From contig OY970063.1 in the NCBI GenBank assembly GCA_963705275.1, forward strand, positions 1,922,001 to 1,986,000: 64,000 nucleotides of DNA. Reading direction: 5' to 3'. The position numbers and the translations under genes are program-made. The first letter of the stretch is position 1. Each line of letters starts with the position of its first letter. Of this stretch, positions 8,115-17,515 are shown in pieces. This DNA comes from Fen-1135 sp963705275 (GTDB lineage: Bacteria; Desulfobacterota; Syntrophia; Syntrophales; UBA2185). The notes beneath the pieces are model-generated. The model made no database searches. It was not told the origin of the DNA and was given only the letters and a program-made list of their open reading frames with translations.

Positions 8115-9581
8115 TTACTTTGCTCCTCCTTTTTTTAGCGTCACAAAGAAGCTCGATTCTCCTCTTTTGATTAGAAGCAAGATGGTTCCCTCCTGTGAGT
8201 CCTTGTTGATCTCGCTCTGAAAATCCTTCATGGATGATATTCTTGCTCTGTTGATCTGTAAAATTATATCCTGGATCTTCAGCCCGGCGTCATCAGCAGG
8301 GCTCCCATCACGCACCTGGGAGATTATGACCCCGCCTTTTTCGGTAAGGCCAAGATGCTTTGCCATATCAGGGGTGATTTCCTGAACTGCCATGCCGTAG
8401 TGCTCGCGGGTCTTGCCTTTACGCGCCACCTCTTTTTCGTCTTTCCTCTCGCCAACCACAGCGGAAAGTGTCTTCTCCCTTCCATCCCGCAGAATCTTTA
8501 CCGTGATCTTCTCCCCTACCTTAAGCGCGGCAACGAGTCTCATCAGTTCGTGAGAGTCTGCTATCTTCTTACCTGCGATTTCCACGATTATGTCACCCGT
8601 TTTTATACCGGCCTTGTCGGCGGGATCACCTTCAAAGACATGACCCACGAGGGCGCCTTTCACGTCCTTCAGCTTCATATTTTCGGCAATGTCTTCTGTT
8701 ATATCCTGTATGGAAATTCCCAGCCATCCCCGGGTAACGCCACCCTTCGTTTTGAGGTCGGCGAGGATATTCTTTGCCGTATTAATAGGTATGGCAAATC
8801 CGATCCCGTGTCCCTGAGCAACGATGGCGGTATTGATGCCTATGACTTTGCCTTCCATATTGAAAAGAGGGCCGCCGCTGTTGCCTGGATTAATAGAGGC
8901 GTCCGTTTGAATAAAATTATCGTACGGTCCTGAACCTATGACGCGTCCCTTGGCGCTCACAATTCCTGCAGTGACAGTGTGTTCCAGACCGAAGGGGTTG
9001 CCGATGGCAAATACCCATTCACCTATCCTCAGTTTATCAGAATCGCCGAACTCAACAACGGGAAGAATGCCCTCCGGTTTTATCTTTATCAGGGCGATAT
9101 CGGTAGTGGGATCTTTGCCTTTAATTTCCGCGTCATATTCCTTGCCGCCCGCAAGTTTCACTCTTATCTTATCGGCTTTTTCGACAACGTGATTGTTTGT
9201 AAATATGTAGCCGTCACTGGATATGATGAACCCCGAGCCAAGACTCCTCTGTTTGAATTCTCTTTCCGGAGCTTCTTCGAAAAATCTTCTGAAGAGGTCG
9301 TCCCTGCCGAAAAACCTCTGGAAAGGCATATTGTTTCCAAAAGGCGAGCCTGCTCGACCTTTAACAATAGTCGTTGTGCTGATATTTACGACCGCAGGGC
9401 TCAGCTTCTCCGCCAGATCGGCAAAAGAGACCGGCTCTCTGACGACCTTTTCTAACGGCGCGGCAAAGGCCTTTTGGGCACTCAGCTCGGCGGGCAAGGA
9501 ATGGAAATCTGCAAGGAGAATGAAAGGCAGCAAAACAAGAAAAGGAATAAAGATAAAGAGTCTCTGTAACCTACTTACCAT
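8115..9581 (-). CDS. degP: HtrA/DegP-family periplasmic serine protease with two PDZ domains
   Basis: A 488-residue envelope protease and chaperone. It has a signal peptide or membrane anchor in the first ~40 residues and a trypsin-like domain with the triad H131 (TNNHVV), D161 (TTDIALIKI) and S235 (GNSGGPL). PDZ domains follow at about 285-375 and 395-480. The segment between signal and protease carries a Phe/Arg-rich Q-linker-like stretch typical of the family. It is the last gene of a probable three-gene minus-strand unit with the cNMP-binding protein and the small selenoprotein, suggesting a shared envelope or redox stress response. Confidence 0.93.
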   Translation of the reverse strand: MVSRLQRLFIFIPFLVLLPFILLADFHSLPAELSAQKAFAAPLEKVVREPVSFADLAEKLSPAVVNISTTTIVKGRAGSPFGNNMPFQRFFGRDDLFRRFFEEAPEREFKQRSLGSGFIISSDGYIFTNNHVVEKADKIRVKLAGGKEYDAEIKGKDPTTDIALIKIKPEGILPVVEFGDSDKLRIGEWVFAIGNPFGLEHTVTAGIVSAKGRVIGSGPYDNFIQTDASINPGNSGGPLFNMEGKVIGINTAIVAQGHGIGFAIPINTAKNILADLKTKGGVTRGWLGISIQDITEDIAENMKLKDVKGALVGHVFEGDPADKAGIKTGDIIVEIAGKKIADSHELMRLVAALKVGEKITVKILRDGREKTLSAVVGERKDEKEVARKGKTREHYGMAVQEITPDMAKHLGLTEKGGVIISQVRDGSPADDAGLKIQDIILQINRARISSMKDFQSEINKDSQEGTILLLIKRGESSFFVTLKKGGAK

Positions 9582-9697
9582 GTTTTCTATTGGACCCCCT
9601 GATGCAAGAAATGATTGTTCAGACTGGCAAGAAAAATGCTCTGAGGTGAGATGCCCGCGTCGGTATTTGTCCGATCACCTATCGGCCCTTACACGCC

Positions 9698-9904
9698 TCA
9701 GGTGCCTCCGTAACCGATCTTAACCTTGCCGCCCTCCAGAATGACGGGAACTTGCCGAAGGCCGCCTGAAAGCTTGAGCATCTCCTGCAAATGTGCGCTG
9801 TCAGATTTCACATCTACGTACCTTGCCTTATCTCCGTAGGCCAACCGGGCCTGGTCTGTAAACGGTCAGCCGCCTTTGCCGTAAATAATGATCTCATCTG
9901 CCAT
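9698..9904 (-). CDS. 68-residue glutaredoxin-like selenoprotein (Uxx-type), in-frame TGA = Sec13
   Basis: Reading from the ATG at 9904 (GAGGAGGG upstream) gives MADEIIIYGKGG, an in-frame TGA at 9868-9866, then PFTDQARLAYG and a continuous thioredoxin-fold-like frame ending IGYGGT at the TGA stop 9700-9698. Sec at position 13 gives a redox motif G-G-U-P-F-T, in the place where glutaredoxins have CPxC or CPxT. Later landmarks are VDVKSD, the cis-Pro motif RQVPVI, and the GGKVKIGYGG end. A SECIS-like hairpin begins 13 bases after the TGA. The gene sits 16 bases after the cNMP-binding gene and upstream of htrA. I recall a deltaproteobacterial family of such Uxx glutaredoxin-like selenoproteins. 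A standard gene caller would miss it. Confidence 0.85.
9838..9852 (-). promoter_or_regulatory. bacterial SECIS-like hairpin for Sec13
   Basis: On the minus strand AGGCC-CGGTT-GGCCT forms a perfect five-base-pair stem with a five-base apical loop containing GGU. It begins 13 bases after the TGA codon. CCG immediately after the TGA can pair with CGG beyond the hairpin to make a lower stem. Short upper stem, G-U in the loop and distance from UGA all match the known bacterial SelB-binding element. Confidence 0.75.
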
Positions 9905-9920
9905 GATGTTCCCTCCTCAA

Positions 9921-10406
9921 TCATGTGTCTGACAAGACGGAAAGGCCTCGTTCACCGACCAGTATGATCTCAGTATGCGTCAGACGGGCAGCCACCACTT
10001 TTGCAATGGCATGCATAAATTTGAATCCTAAGGACTTATCCTTGTTTAACATCTCTCTCAGTTTCGCTGAGTTAAGATTAATTACTTGCGAATCATCGAT
10101 GCATCGGGCCCCTAAGGTATAGATGTAAGGCTCGACGACCGCCGACCACCCCATGGCGTCACCCCTTGTGACAATATCCACGGTGACCTGCATTGGCGGC
10201 CTGGTAGGCCCCGCATAGGTATCCATTGTCATGAGGACCTTTCCTTCTTTCAGCAGGGATAGATTTTCTGCGGGCTCTCCCTTCTTCCATATCTGGACCC
10301 CGGCTTTGTACGATTCCTCAGTTGCTATCTCCGCAAATTTCTTTAACTCTTCATCAGTGAACCCCTTGAAAAAACTGTAGCTCTTTAGCAGATCTTTTGA
10401 AACCAT
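9921..10406 (-). CDS. stand-alone cyclic-nucleotide-binding-domain protein
   Basis: A 161-residue protein that is essentially one Crp-like beta-roll (residues about 10-140), without a DNA-binding helix-turn-helix. The phosphate-binding-cassette region is divergent (RGDAMGWSAVVEPY), so the ligand may not be cAMP. GGGAGGT precedes the ATG. It is the first gene of a unit with the small selenoprotein (16-base gap) and the HtrA protease. It may act as a small-molecule sensor for a partner protein, but no partner is evident. Confidence 0.8.
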   Translation of the reverse strand: MVSKDLLKSYSFFKGFTDEELKKFAEIATEESYKAGVQIWKKGEPAENLSLLKEGKVLMTMDTYAGPTRPPMQVTVDIVTRGDAMGWSAVVEPYIYTLGARCIDDSQVINLNSAKLREMLNKDKSLGFKFMHAIAKVVAARLTHTEIILVGERGLSVLSDT

Positions 10407-10615
10407 GTTTTGTTACCTCCCTTCTTCGGGATGAGACAAACTTATATTGTTGTTTGCTCAAAGCCCTCTTATTTTTTATACCAATTTTTTCTTCCGAATT
10501 CCATAAAAAACTGTTTTCCGGAAGACCTTGACACAGGAGGAACATATAAAGTATTGCATACCTGAGAAGAAATACCTAATATAAAACAGTATAATTGCTG
10601 GAGTTCATTTCGCTC

Positions 10616-11968
10616 ATGAGATTGCATAACATCCCGGTCTTGCTGACCCTGATTCTTATTATGTCTGCGTGTGCAGGAACTCCTGAGACGATCAAGGACA
10701 TTCGGGAACTCAAACAGGACAATCTCTTTTATATAGACAGGACTGCCTCTGATCGCGGTTTGATAACCGCCGATGATCAAAGAAGAATGGATGCCAATTA
10801 TGACTCCCTGTTCTTTTCCCCCTGGCATCGGGAAACGGCATTCTACTCCAGGGAGACGGTCGAAACGGCATTCAAGAAATACAGAGATAACCCGGGCTAT
10901 GGCGAAAATAGAAGAAAACACGACAGGTCGTGGATGAGAGATCTGGCTGCCAATGCCCATCTGGAGAATTATCCGAATGCATGCTTCGCCGCCATTACCA
11001 TTGACAATTCCGATTTGAGGGTGCTGCCCACTCATAAGCCCCGCTTCTATGAAGCCGGCACCGATCGCGGATTTCCCTTTGACAGCCTCCAGGAGTCTTC
11101 TGTCGCTCCGAATACCCCCGTTTTCATATCCCACATGACGATGGATAAGGCGTGGGTCTTAGCGGAAACGCCGTATGCAGCGGGTTGGATATCGGCAAGA
11201 AACATAGCCAGAGTGGACGGCAATTTCATTAAAATGTGGGAAACCGGCCGTTACGCAGTCGTCATAAAGGATAAAATACCCATATGCGATGAAGAAGGGC
11301 GGTTTCTGTTCAAGGTCCCCTTAGGCTCCGTGTATCCCAAACTTGAGGAAGATGCAAAAAATATCAAACTTCTTGTGGCTGTCATGGATCAAGACGGCAA
11401 GGCATTTATAAAAAACTCAATCGTTTCTAAAGAGGCGGCAGCCTCAAAACCATTGAGGCTGACCAGCTTCAATATAGCCAAACTTGGCAACGAGTTAATA
11501 AACGAATCTTACGGTTGGGGCGGCCTGTATCAAAACAGAGACTGTTCAGCTATGATAAAGGATCTTTTTGCGCCGTTCGGACTCTGGTTGCCGAGGCATT
11601 CGGCCGATCAGGCAAAGGAGGGAGGCACATTCATAGACCTCCAGAAATTTTCTCCTAAGGAAAAGGAACTGATGATTCTGAAGAGAGGCATACCTTATCT
11701 CACGTTGATATGGCGCAGGGGACATATTATGCTGTATATTGGTAGTCATCAGGGCAGGGTCCTCGTTTTCCATAATTTGTGGGGAGTCAGAACCAGGGAT
11801 TTCTTAGGCAGAGAAACGAGAAAGATAGTCGGTCACGCGGCAATTACAACGCTTCATCCGGGAATAGAATTCTATGAAGGCGATAAGACCGAAAGTGACT
11901 ACCTGAATGGCATCCTGGGCATGACCCTATTGGTAAATCCCGAAGATCAAGAAATATCTAAGCAATGA
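10616..11968 (+). CDS. lipoprotein with SH3-like and NlpC/P60 cell-wall peptidase domains
   Basis: About 450 residues. The N-terminus has a lipoprotein signal ending MSAC, with the lipidated Cys near residue 19. It is followed by the helical N_NLPC_P60-type region, two SH3-like segments (about 130-270), and a C-terminal NlpC/P60 papain-like domain. The catalytic Cys is in NRDCSAMIKD and the His in RRGHIMLYIG. Such enzymes cut peptide stems of peptidoglycan. The ATG at 10616 is preferred over a TTG at 10595 because the signal peptide starts there. The stop overlaps an in-frame ATG just ahead of the downstream acyl-CoA synthetase start, so they may be co-transcribed, though no shared function is obvious. 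Confidence 0.87.
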   Translation: MRLHNIPVLLTLILIMSACAGTPETIKDIRELKQDNLFYIDRTASDRGLITADDQRRMDANYDSLFFSPWHRETAFYSRETVETAFKKYRDNPGYGENRRKHDRSWMRDLAANAHLENYPNACFAAITIDNSDLRVLPTHKPRFYEAGTDRGFPFDSLQESSVAPNTPVFISHMTMDKAWVLAETPYAAGWISARNIARVDGNFIKMWETGRYAVVIKDKIPICDEEGRFLFKVPLGSVYPKLEEDAKNIKLLVAVMDQDGKAFIKNSIVSKEAAASKPLRLTSFNIAKLGNELINESYGWGGLYQNRDCSAMIKDLFAPFGLWLPRHSADQAKEGGTFIDLQKFSPKEKELMILKRGIPYLTLIWRRGHIMLYIGSHQGRVLVFHNLWGVRTRDFLGRETRKIVGHAAITTLHPGIEFYEGDKTESDYLNGILGMTLLVNPEDQEISKQ

Positions 11969-11979
11969 GAGGAAATAAT

Positions 11980-14139
11980 ATGAAAGGTCTTAATGCTATT
12001 TTTTCCCCGGAATCTGTTGCTATCATAGGGGCGTCAAACACGCCTGGAAAAGTGGGGCATGACATTTTTGCCAACATCCTGAGCGGTCACTATCAGGGCA
12101 CTCTGTATCCTGTTAACCCCAAGACCAAGTCGATTCTCAGTGTCAAGGCTTACCCTTCGATTACGGAAATACCGGATAAAGTGGATCTCGGCATAATCAT
12201 TCTCACGCCCCGGGCTTCTCTTGCCGCGATAGATGAAGGTATCAAAAAAGGCATACAGGGGTTTGTAATTGTCTCTGCCGGTTTTAGAGAAGTCGGCGGT
12301 GAAGGGCTTGAGATCGAAAACAGGATCGTCGCCATGTGCAGAGAGGCGGGGGTTCGACTCGTCGGGCCCAACTGCCTCGGTGTGATCAATCCGATTCCCA
12401 CCGTCAGCTTAAACGCGAGTTTTTCAGCCCGCATGCCGGCCCCTGGCAATATTTCCTTTATCTCTCAGAGCGGCGCGCTGTGTACGGCGGTTCTCGATTT
12501 TGCCGCAGACAGGGACATCGGTTTCTCAAAGTTCATCTCCATAGGCAACAAGGCCGATGTGGATGAACTGGACCTCTTGCAGTTTTTTCACGAGGACCAG
12601 GATACGGCAGTCGTCATGCTTTATATAGAAGAATTGAGAAAGGGAGTCGAATTCATATCAACCGTAAAGGAGATTACTTCGGGGGCGAGACCCACTCCGG
12701 TCCTCGCCATAAAGTCGGGGAGGACAATAGCGGGCGCCGCGGCGGCAGCTTCTCATACAGGCGCTTTAGCCGGAACGGAGGCGGTTTACGACGCCATCTT
12801 CAAGCAGGCAGGCCTCATCCGGGCTGATTCCATTGACGAGCTTTTTGACTATGCAAATGTGTTTGCCTACAAGCAGGAGAGCAAGCTGGGGAAAAGGGCC
12901 AGAGTCCTGCCGAAAGGAAATCGCGTCGCCATCGTCACCAATGCCGGCGGGCCGGGGATACTGGCAACGGACATGACGGTTTCATCCGACCTTCTGCTTG
13001 CCAAATTTGAGCAGGAAACGATCGATGATCTGGCAAGCCATCTTCCCTTGACGGCGAACATACACAACCCCGTTGATATCATCGGGGATGCGCCTTCCGA
13101 TCGTTACGAGCATGCCTTAAGAGCGGTAATAAAGGATAAAGGGGTCGATGGCGCGCTTGTCATTTTGACTCCCCAATCCATGACAAATGCCCTCGGTACG
13201 GCTCAGGCCATTGTCCGTGTCGCGCGAGGGGCTCAGAAACCAATCATATGTTGCTTCATGGGGATTGTTGATGTTTCTGCCGGCGTGAAATATCTGCAGG
13301 AGAACGGTTATCCTGTCTACAGGTTTCCGGAGAACGCAGCGAAGGCCTTCGGCGTGCTTTACCGATACTCCCGTTGGCTGAACAGGGATCATCTTCCGCA
13401 GTTTACCCTGGAGCATGACAGAGACGAAGCGGCCGGCGTGATTGCGAGGTGTCTTGCTCAGGGAAAAGTGCAACTGGGTGAAATGGACAGCGTCGACCTG
13501 CTGAAGTGTTACGGATTTAGTCTCCTGCCTTCTCGCCTTGCGAAGAATGAGGATGAGGCTGCCGATATCGGAGAAGGCATGGCTTTTCCGGTAGTCATGA
13601 AGATTGCTTCCGCGCAGATTCTCCACAAGACAGATGCAAAGGGTGTTGTCCTGGGAATCAAGAGCAAAGATGATGCAAAAAAAGCCTTTCGTGAGATAAT
13701 TGAGAATGCAAGGAACTTCAGACCTGATGCCGTAATCGATGGCGTCATGGTGCAAAAGATGGCCATGCAGGGGGAAGAACTGATACTCGGTATGAACCGG
13801 ACTCCTTTAGGCCCTTTACTTATGTTCGGTCTCGGAGGCGTATTTGTAGAGCTCTTTCAGGACGTGGTGTTTCGCCTCGCTCCGATTCTTAGAAATGAGA
13901 CTCACAGGATGGTTCAGGAGATCAGGGGATACAAGCTTCTCATGGGCTTTAGAGGGCGGCCGAAAGCTGACATCGAAGCGATTGAGAAAGCAGTAATAAG
14001 TCTGTCGAATATGGCCGTCAATCATCCGGAAATCAAAGAAATGGATATAAATCCTCTCATAGTTCACGAGCAGGGGAAAGGGACCACCGTTGCCGATTGC
14101 AGAATCATCCTTGAGGCGGTAGGTGACACAAAGAAATAG
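11980..14139 (+). CDS. acdA: ADP-forming acetate/acyl-CoA ligase, alpha-beta fusion
   Basis: A 719-residue fusion. The N-terminal CoA-binding domain starts SVAIIGASNTPGKVG. The succinyl-CoA-synthetase-like middle contains the phosphorylatable His259 in ASHTGALAG. The C-terminal ATP-grasp beta domain runs from about 490 with PVVMKIASAQILHKTD. The enzyme converts acyl-CoA, ADP and phosphate to acid, CoA and ATP, a main ATP source in anaerobes fermenting amino or organic acids. The ATG at 11980 is preferred because GAGAGG lies 7 bases upstream; an ATG at 11965 is also in frame. It could serve the acetyl-CoA produced by the isovalerate-type island. Substrate range cannot be read from sequence. 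Confidence 0.9.
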   Translation: MKGLNAIFSPESVAIIGASNTPGKVGHDIFANILSGHYQGTLYPVNPKTKSILSVKAYPSITEIPDKVDLGIIILTPRASLAAIDEGIKKGIQGFVIVSAGFREVGGEGLEIENRIVAMCREAGVRLVGPNCLGVINPIPTVSLNASFSARMPAPGNISFISQSGALCTAVLDFAADRDIGFSKFISIGNKADVDELDLLQFFHEDQDTAVVMLYIEELRKGVEFISTVKEITSGARPTPVLAIKSGRTIAGAAAAASHTGALAGTEAVYDAIFKQAGLIRADSIDELFDYANVFAYKQESKLGKRARVLPKGNRVAIVTNAGGPGILATDMTVSSDLLLAKFEQETIDDLASHLPLTANIHNPVDIIGDAPSDRYEHALRAVIKDKGVDGALVILTPQSMTNALGTAQAIVRVARGAQKPIICCFMGIVDVSAGVKYLQENGYPVYRFPENAAKAFGVLYRYSRWLNRDHLPQFTLEHDRDEAAGVIARCLAQGKVQLGEMDSVDLLKCYGFSLLPSRLAKNEDEAADIGEGMAFPVVMKIASAQILHKTDAKGVVLGIKSKDDAKKAFREIIENARNFRPDAVIDGVMVQKMAMQGEELILGMNRTPLGPLLMFGLGGVFVELFQDVVFRLAPILRNETHRMVQEIRGYKLLMGFRGRPKADIEAIEKAVISLSNMAVNHPEIKEMDINPLIVHEQGKGTTVADCRIILEAVGDTKK

Positions 14140-14253
14140 CGGCTTTCATCGCGGTCTAATTTCAAAACAATATCCTCGGTCATTCCGGGCAAAGCGCATG
14201 GCCCAAAAATTTATTTGAACTCTTGGAGACTAAGAATAATCAGGAGGTAAGAG

Positions 14254-14910
14254 ATGGCGAAAGTAGGGGTGGTTTTATCTGGTTGTGGAGTATTCGACGG
14301 CGCCGAAATTCATGAGGCGGCGCTGACGCTGCTTTTCCTTGATAAGGCGGGGTCTCAAATAATCTGTATGGCCCCTGATGTGGATCAAATGGATGTCATA
14401 AACCATATGAAGGGTGAGGCCGGCTCCGAGAAGAGGAATGTTCTTCTCGAGTCGTCCCGCATCGCCAGAGGGGATATCAAGGACATCAAAGATGTCAAGG
14501 CTGCGGATCTCGATGCGCTCATTTTTCCCGGCGGATTCGGAGCCGCAAAAAATCTGTGCAGCTTTGCCGTGAAAGGGGCGGACTGCACGGTCAATGCAGA
14601 TGTCCAAAGACTGGTAAAAGAAATGCATTCGGCAAAGAAGCCCGTCGGATTTGTCTGCATTGCGCCGGTCATTGCCGCAAAGGTGCTGGGGGCGTTCAAT
14701 CCGCAACTGACAATAGGCAACGACAAAGATACTGCGGAGGCAATTGAGAAAATGGGCGGTAAACACGTCGTATCTGCCGTGGACAATATCGTTGTTGACC
14801 GGAAAAATAAAATCGTAACTACTCCCGCGTATATGCTGGGTCCAACAATTTCCAAAGTTGCCCTGGGCATTGAGAAATTAATCAAAGAAGTATTGAAGAT
14901 GGCAGCCTGA
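14254..14910 (+). CDS. elbB: ElbB-like DJ-1/PfpI family protein
   Basis: A 218-residue class I glutamine-amidotransferase-like (DJ-1 superfamily) protein. It has the ElbB-type start VGVVLSGCGVFDGAEIHE, the FPGGFGAAKNLCSFA motif, and the nucleophile Cys135 in GFVCIAP. The C-terminal family end TTPAYMLGP is present. ElbB proteins have glyoxalase activity in vitro and were linked to isoprenoid synthesis; the physiological role is unclear. AGGAGGT lies just before the ATG. It is transcribed on the same strand as truA but with a 90-base gap. Confidence 0.9.
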   Translation: MAKVGVVLSGCGVFDGAEIHEAALTLLFLDKAGSQIICMAPDVDQMDVINHMKGEAGSEKRNVLLESSRIARGDIKDIKDVKAADLDALIFPGGFGAAKNLCSFAVKGADCTVNADVQRLVKEMHSAKKPVGFVCIAPVIAAKVLGAFNPQLTIGNDKDTAEAIEKMGGKHVVSAVDNIVVDRKNKIVTTPAYMLGPTISKVALGIEKLIKEVLKMAA

Positions 14911-15000
14911 TTGATTGCTGCGGCATCCTGCGCCCCGCAATGGCACACTGCATAATTATGAAAGGCCTCATGAGTTGCCGCCACAGGTATTGTCCCTATA

Positions 15001-15798
15001 ATGCACAAGTATAAAATCACCCTTGAATACGATGGAACCAGTTACAGAGGCTGGCAGTCGCAGAAGAATGCGAGGAGCGTTCAGGACACGCTGATCCATG
15101 CGGCGGAGAAACTGTTTGGAGAACCGGTGGAAATTCAGGGAGCAGGCCGCACGGATGCCGGAGTTCATGCCCTTGCCCAGGTTGCCCATGTGGGGACAAC
15201 AATAGCAATGCCCCTGCGGAAGATACTGGAAGGCTTGAATGACCTGCTTCCATCTAATATCAATATCCTTGAGGTCGAGGAAGTCCCAATCAGCTTTCAC
15301 GCCCGACATTATGCAATCGCCAGAAGCTATCTCTATATAATCTCGAAACAGCGGACGGCCTTCGGGAAGAGGTACGTCTGGTGGGTTCGAGACAAGTTAG
15401 ATGTCAAAAAAATGCAGAACGCCGGCCGCATCTTTCAGGGTTTCCATGACTTCGTATCCTTTGCTGACAAGAGGATGGATAAGGACGCATCAACGAAGGT
15501 AAAAGTTGATGCAGTGGAGGTGAAAGAGGTGGATGGTCTGATTATACTGAGGGTTGTCGGTTCCCACTTCCTCTGGAAAATGGTACGGAGAATGGCGGGG
15601 ATTCTGGTGGAAGTAGGTAGAGGAACACTGACGCCCCGCAATGTTGAGGAGATGCTCGAACGGCCATCCGATCTGCCTGCAAAGCGCACGGCTCCTCCCT
15701 CGGGTCTTTTTCTTGAGCATGTTTCTTACGAGGGCGATGCTGAGAAGCCGGTAAAGCCTGGCAGGTTATTTTTCCCTCTCCTTTTTCCCGGCCGTTAG
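15001..15798 (+). CDS. truA: tRNA pseudouridine(38-40) synthase
   Basis: A 265-residue TruA enzyme that converts uridines 38-40 of the tRNA anticodon stem-loop to pseudouridine. The catalytic Asp52 is in GAGRTDAGVHA. Other landmarks are the N-terminal LEYDGTSYRGWQ, FHARHYAIARSYLY, and FLWKMVRRMAGILVEVGRG. Length and domain order are normal. No strong ribosome-binding site is seen before the ATG. Confidence 0.95.
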   Translation: MHKYKITLEYDGTSYRGWQSQKNARSVQDTLIHAAEKLFGEPVEIQGAGRTDAGVHALAQVAHVGTTIAMPLRKILEGLNDLLPSNINILEVEEVPISFHARHYAIARSYLYIISKQRTAFGKRYVWWVRDKLDVKKMQNAGRIFQGFHDFVSFADKRMDKDASTKVKVDAVEVKEVDGLIILRVVGSHFLWKMVRRMAGILVEVGRGTLTPRNVEEMLERPSDLPAKRTAPPSGLFLEHVSYEGDAEKPVKPGRLFFPLLFPGR

Positions 15799-15883
15799 AC
15801 AGAAATCAGAAACGAATAGACGAATCTACGGGCGCACGACCTTATTTGGAGCCGTCCAGCCCGCTTTGCTCCGCAATGATATG

Positions 15884-16144
15884 TCAGGTGGAATCCGCAG
15901 CCTTGTTGCCTCCGCTGTTCCTGGCATGGCGCGTGGCATACCTGGCGGCGCCGTATGTTGCGACGCAATAGGGGACGCAATATGTAACTGTGAGTTTGAA
16001 CCAGTCCATGGCCTGCATGTCGCCATAGAGAAGGATGCGGTCGCCATAATTGATCAGTGCGAGGATGGATCCGACGATAAGGGCAACCTTCGCGGACGTG
16101 GCTACAGTGCCTCTTTCAACAGCTGCCTCGAGGAATAGCTTCAT
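15884..16144 (-). CDS. NrtS-like small membrane protein
   Basis: An 86-residue protein with two hydrophobic segments, around KVALIVGSILALINYGDRIL and KLTVTYCVPYCVATY. It resembles the NrtS family described as nitrate/nitrite transporters in cyanobacteria and proteobacteria. The ATG at 16144 lies one base after the stop of the upstream alcohol dehydrogenase, so they are co-transcribed. The frame continues upstream but overlaps that gene. No nitrate-related gene is present in the window, so the named function is uncertain. Confidence 0.65.
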   Translation of the reverse strand: MKLFLEAAVERGTVATSAKVALIVGSILALINYGDRILLYGDMQAMDWFKLTVTYCVPYCVATYGAARYATRHARNSGGNKAADST

Positions 16145-16145
16145 T

Positions 16146-17252
16146 TCAATTAGCGTCTCCTTTCCCTTCACGGACTCGCTCCCCGCTGATGCGCAGTACC
16201 GGCTTGATGGTGTCGCCTGCCTTCGCATCGGCAATGGCGGCATTTATCTTGCCGAAGTCATAGAACTTCACGAGGCGGTCAAAGGGGAAAAGTCCCGCTT
16301 TGTAAAGCGCGATCAGTTTGGGGATAAAGAGCTGCGGCACGGCATCGCCTTGTATTATGCCGACGGTTCTTCGCCCTTGCGGTAGGGCGGTGCCGCTCTC
16401 GCCTGTGAGGAGCGCCACAGTGCCATGCGGATTCAACACGTCTACGGCGAGCGCGTGCATCTTCTGGTTACCGGTTGTTTCCACTACGTAATCAACGCCG
16501 TTGCCGGTTATAGCGGCGATAAGGGAGGCGACCTTGTGACGGCGATTATCTATCACGTGGGTTGCTCCCACCTCAAGGGCGAGTTTGAGCCTCTTCGGTC
16601 TGATATCGACGCCTATGATGGGGTCGGCTCCGACGATACGGGCCGCCATTACCGCCGCCAGGCCAACAGCGCCCGTACCAAAGATGGCTATACTCGCTCC
16701 TTTGGTGACCTTCAAAGAGTTCATCACCGTGCCGGCTCCCGTCTGCAGACCGCAGCCCAGCGGAGACAGAATCTCCAGATTTAATCTCTTGGAAACCTTG
16801 ACGAGGTTGCGTTCGGTCGCAAGCGAATGGGTGGCGAATGACGACTGGCCAAAGAAGTGTCCGCGGACGCCGCTGCGATAGAGGGCATTGCTGCCGTCCA
16901 GGCGTGCGAAACCGAAGTTCGCCTCGTAGAAGCGTTCACAATCCGTAGGATGGCCGCTCCGGCATTGGCCGCAGCGGCCGCACGACTGATAGGAGAGCAC
17001 AACATGATCGCCTCGCCTGACACCATTCACCTTCGCGCCCACCTGCTCCACCACACCTGCCCCTTCATGACCCAATACCAGCGGGCCATCCGCTTTGTCC
17101 CAGTAGTCACAGAAGTCTATGTCGGTATGGCAGATGCCTGAGGCGATGATGCGCACAAGCACCTCGTCATCCTGTGGACCTTCCATCTCGAGGGACTCTA
17201 TCTTCAAAGGGCCGCCCCTCTTGCGCAGAACGGCGGCCTTGATCTTGTTCAC
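16146..17252 (-). CDS. zinc-dependent medium-chain alcohol dehydrogenase (aryl-alcohol dehydrogenase-like)
   Basis: A 368-residue MDR-family dehydrogenase. Catalytic zinc ligands are C41 (SGICHTD), H62-E63 (GHEGAGVVEQVG) and a later Cys in PLGCGLQTGAG. The structural zinc lobe has four cysteines (C91, C94, C97, C105). The Rossmann motif IFGTGAVGLAAV binds NAD(P), and the acidic GVDI strand end favours NAD. The overall pattern resembles benzyl-alcohol or aryl-alcohol dehydrogenases of class III ancestry. It is followed directly by the NrtS-like gene. The substrate is probably a primary alcohol, not further defined. Confidence 0.88.
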   Translation of the reverse strand: MNKIKAAVLRKRGGPLKIESLEMEGPQDDEVLVRIIASGICHTDIDFCDYWDKADGPLVLGHEGAGVVEQVGAKVNGVRRGDHVVLSYQSCGRCGQCRSGHPTDCERFYEANFGFARLDGSNALYRSGVRGHFFGQSSFATHSLATERNLVKVSKRLNLEILSPLGCGLQTGAGTVMNSLKVTKGASIAIFGTGAVGLAAVMAARIVGADPIIGVDIRPKRLKLALEVGATHVIDNRRHKVASLIAAITGNGVDYVVETTGNQKMHALAVDVLNPHGTVALLTGESGTALPQGRRTVGIIQGDAVPQLFIPKLIALYKAGLFPFDRLVKFYDFGKINAAIADAKAGDTIKPVLRISGERVREGKGDAN

Positions 17253-17515
17253 CTGAATATCGGAATGGCGAGCCAGTAACCGATTCCTCCCTTATTGCGG
17301 CTATATCATTATTTCAAATTAGCAAACGAAGTGTGAAAGTCAAAGAAAAAAAATGAAAGTATTTTCGAATTATACTTAAAGCAGATTAAAAATCGGCATG
17401 TTGTCAAATATGATGGTGATCAAAGGGAATCGGCTATGAAGGATTATCTGGTGCATGTGATGAGCAAAAAAATTAAAAGTCCTCGGACCGGGGGAGCTTG
17501 TAAGGCAGATGAGCA

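Noticed and set aside
9866..9868. TGA in the small redox gene read as a nonsense mutation
   Set aside because: The downstream frame is conserved in style, the TGA is exactly at the redox position, and a SECIS-like hairpin follows at the right distance.
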